From Candidatus Krumholzibacteriia bacterium (GTDB lineage Bacteria > Krumholzibacteriota > Krumholzibacteriia > LZORAL124-64-63), in assembly GCA_027056825.1 (NCBI GenBank), contig JALUJS010000697.1, positions 6,685 to 14,156 on the forward strand: a stretch of 7,472 nucleotides of DNA, given 5' to 3'. Position numbers and translations under genes: made by a program. Shown one piece after another: positions 6,930 to 7,472 of the stretch. The notes below the pieces were generated by a model. The model was not told where the DNA came from, made no database searches, and saw nothing but the letters and a program-made list of their open reading frames with translations. The stretch's first letter is position 1. Each line of letters starts with the position of its first letter.

Positions 6930-7472
6930 CTACGCGGAACCGAGTTCACCGCCCCGCATGAACCACCTGCGCATATCGTCCGGCTCCCACCCGGCCACGT
7001 CCTCGGGACGCGCCGTGGCGATGAATACCTGGTGCAACCGGGCAGCCATTTCCTGCAGCCGCCTGGCGCGCTCGCGATCCAGTTCACTGAAGATGTCATC
7101 GAAGAAGATGACCGGCCGGACCTTCTGCTTGGCGAACAGGACATCGCTGCGGGCGAGGGTCATGGCGATGGCCGCCGACCGCGTCTCGCCCTGGGAACCG
7201 AACTGGCGCAGATCCACCCCGTCGAGACGGATTTCCAGGTCGTCGAACTGGGGTCCGGTCAGGGGTCTCCCGCGCCGGATTTCCTGCTCCATAATATAAT
7301 CCAATTCCCCTGCGATTTCCTGTTCTAATTGGGCATTTCCGGTATTGTCTTCCCGGTTGGCCGTCAAGGTTCCGGCGGCGCTTTCCAGGCGCGGGCGATA
7401 AACCAGGGACAGCTCCAATTCCTTTTCCAGCAACATGTTGTGATTGGCTTGGACGAATTCGTTCAGCAGGCG
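6930..7472 (-). CDS. recF: RecF, C-terminal half (5' end outside window)
   Basis: This is the DNA replication and repair protein RecF, an SMC-like ATPase that with RecO and RecR loads RecA at single-strand gaps. Only the last 180 codons are present. The frame is open to the right edge (first visible residues RLLNEFVQANHN), and the whole protein is usually about 360-390 residues, so the Walker A half is missing here. Visible features: the ABC signature GSQGETRSAAIA (about 92-103), the Walker B motif VIFFDD (about 121-126), the D-loop SELD (129-132) and the following strand QVFIAT. The signature has Glu after SQG where many RecF proteins have Gln; acidic versions also occur in other phyla. The gene stops with TAG, 22 bases before the DciA-like start. 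Its promoter, and probably dnaN and dnaA, lie beyond the window. Bases 7281-7350 are notably A+T-rich for this genome. Confidence 0.95.
   Translation of the reverse strand, partial: RLLNEFVQANHNMLLEKELELSLVYRPRLESAAGTLTANREDNTGNAQLEQEIAGELDYIMEQEIRRGRPLTGPQFDDLEIRLDGVDLRQFGSQGETRSAAIAMTLARSDVLFAKQKVRPVIFFDDIFSELDRERARRLQEMAARLHQVFIATARPEDVAGWEPDDMRRWFMRGGELGSA

Overview
The window is a stretch of a G+C-rich bacterial chromosome (roughly two thirds G+C by eye). Every gene supported by the sequence lies on the minus strand. From right to left, in the direction of transcription, they are: the 3' half of recF (cut by the window edge), a small DUF721/DciA-like gene, gyrB, gyrA, a rho-independent terminator, and a gene for an exported protein of unknown function.

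The recF - dciA-like - gyrB - gyrA block looks like one operon. The gaps are 22, 37 and 22 bases, with no room for separate full promoters or terminators between the genes. It is the downstream half of the classic replication-origin cluster (dnaA-dnaN-recF-gyrB-gyrA). The products act together on the chromosome: RecF in gap repair and fork restart, the DciA-like protein probably as partner or loader of the replicative helicase, and GyrB2-GyrA2 as the supercoiling enzyme that relieves positive torsion ahead of forks. The operon promoter and any dnaA/dnaN/oriC lie beyond the right edge.

After gyrA a 184-base intergenic region holds a strong GC hairpin with a short T-rich tail. The last gene follows. 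It encodes a protein of about 574 residues with a signal peptide, two tandem aspartate-rich calcium-binding-type repeats (DxDxDGLVDED), a long unrecognised central region, and a C-terminal FlgD-Ig/type IX-sorting-like beta domain. That C-terminal domain, together with the high G+C and the GyrA sequence details, suggests a high-G+C lineage of or near the FCB superphylum (for example Krumholzibacteriota, Eisenbacteria or Latescibacterota-like bacteria). This is an inference from style, not from a database match.

Most of the window is ordinary, conserved housekeeping sequence. I see no mobile element, CRISPR array, tRNA or rRNA. I do not see a new multi-gene system. The parts most worth a second look are the exported protein, with its insert-bearing C-terminal domain, and the unusual residues beside the quinolone site of GyrA.
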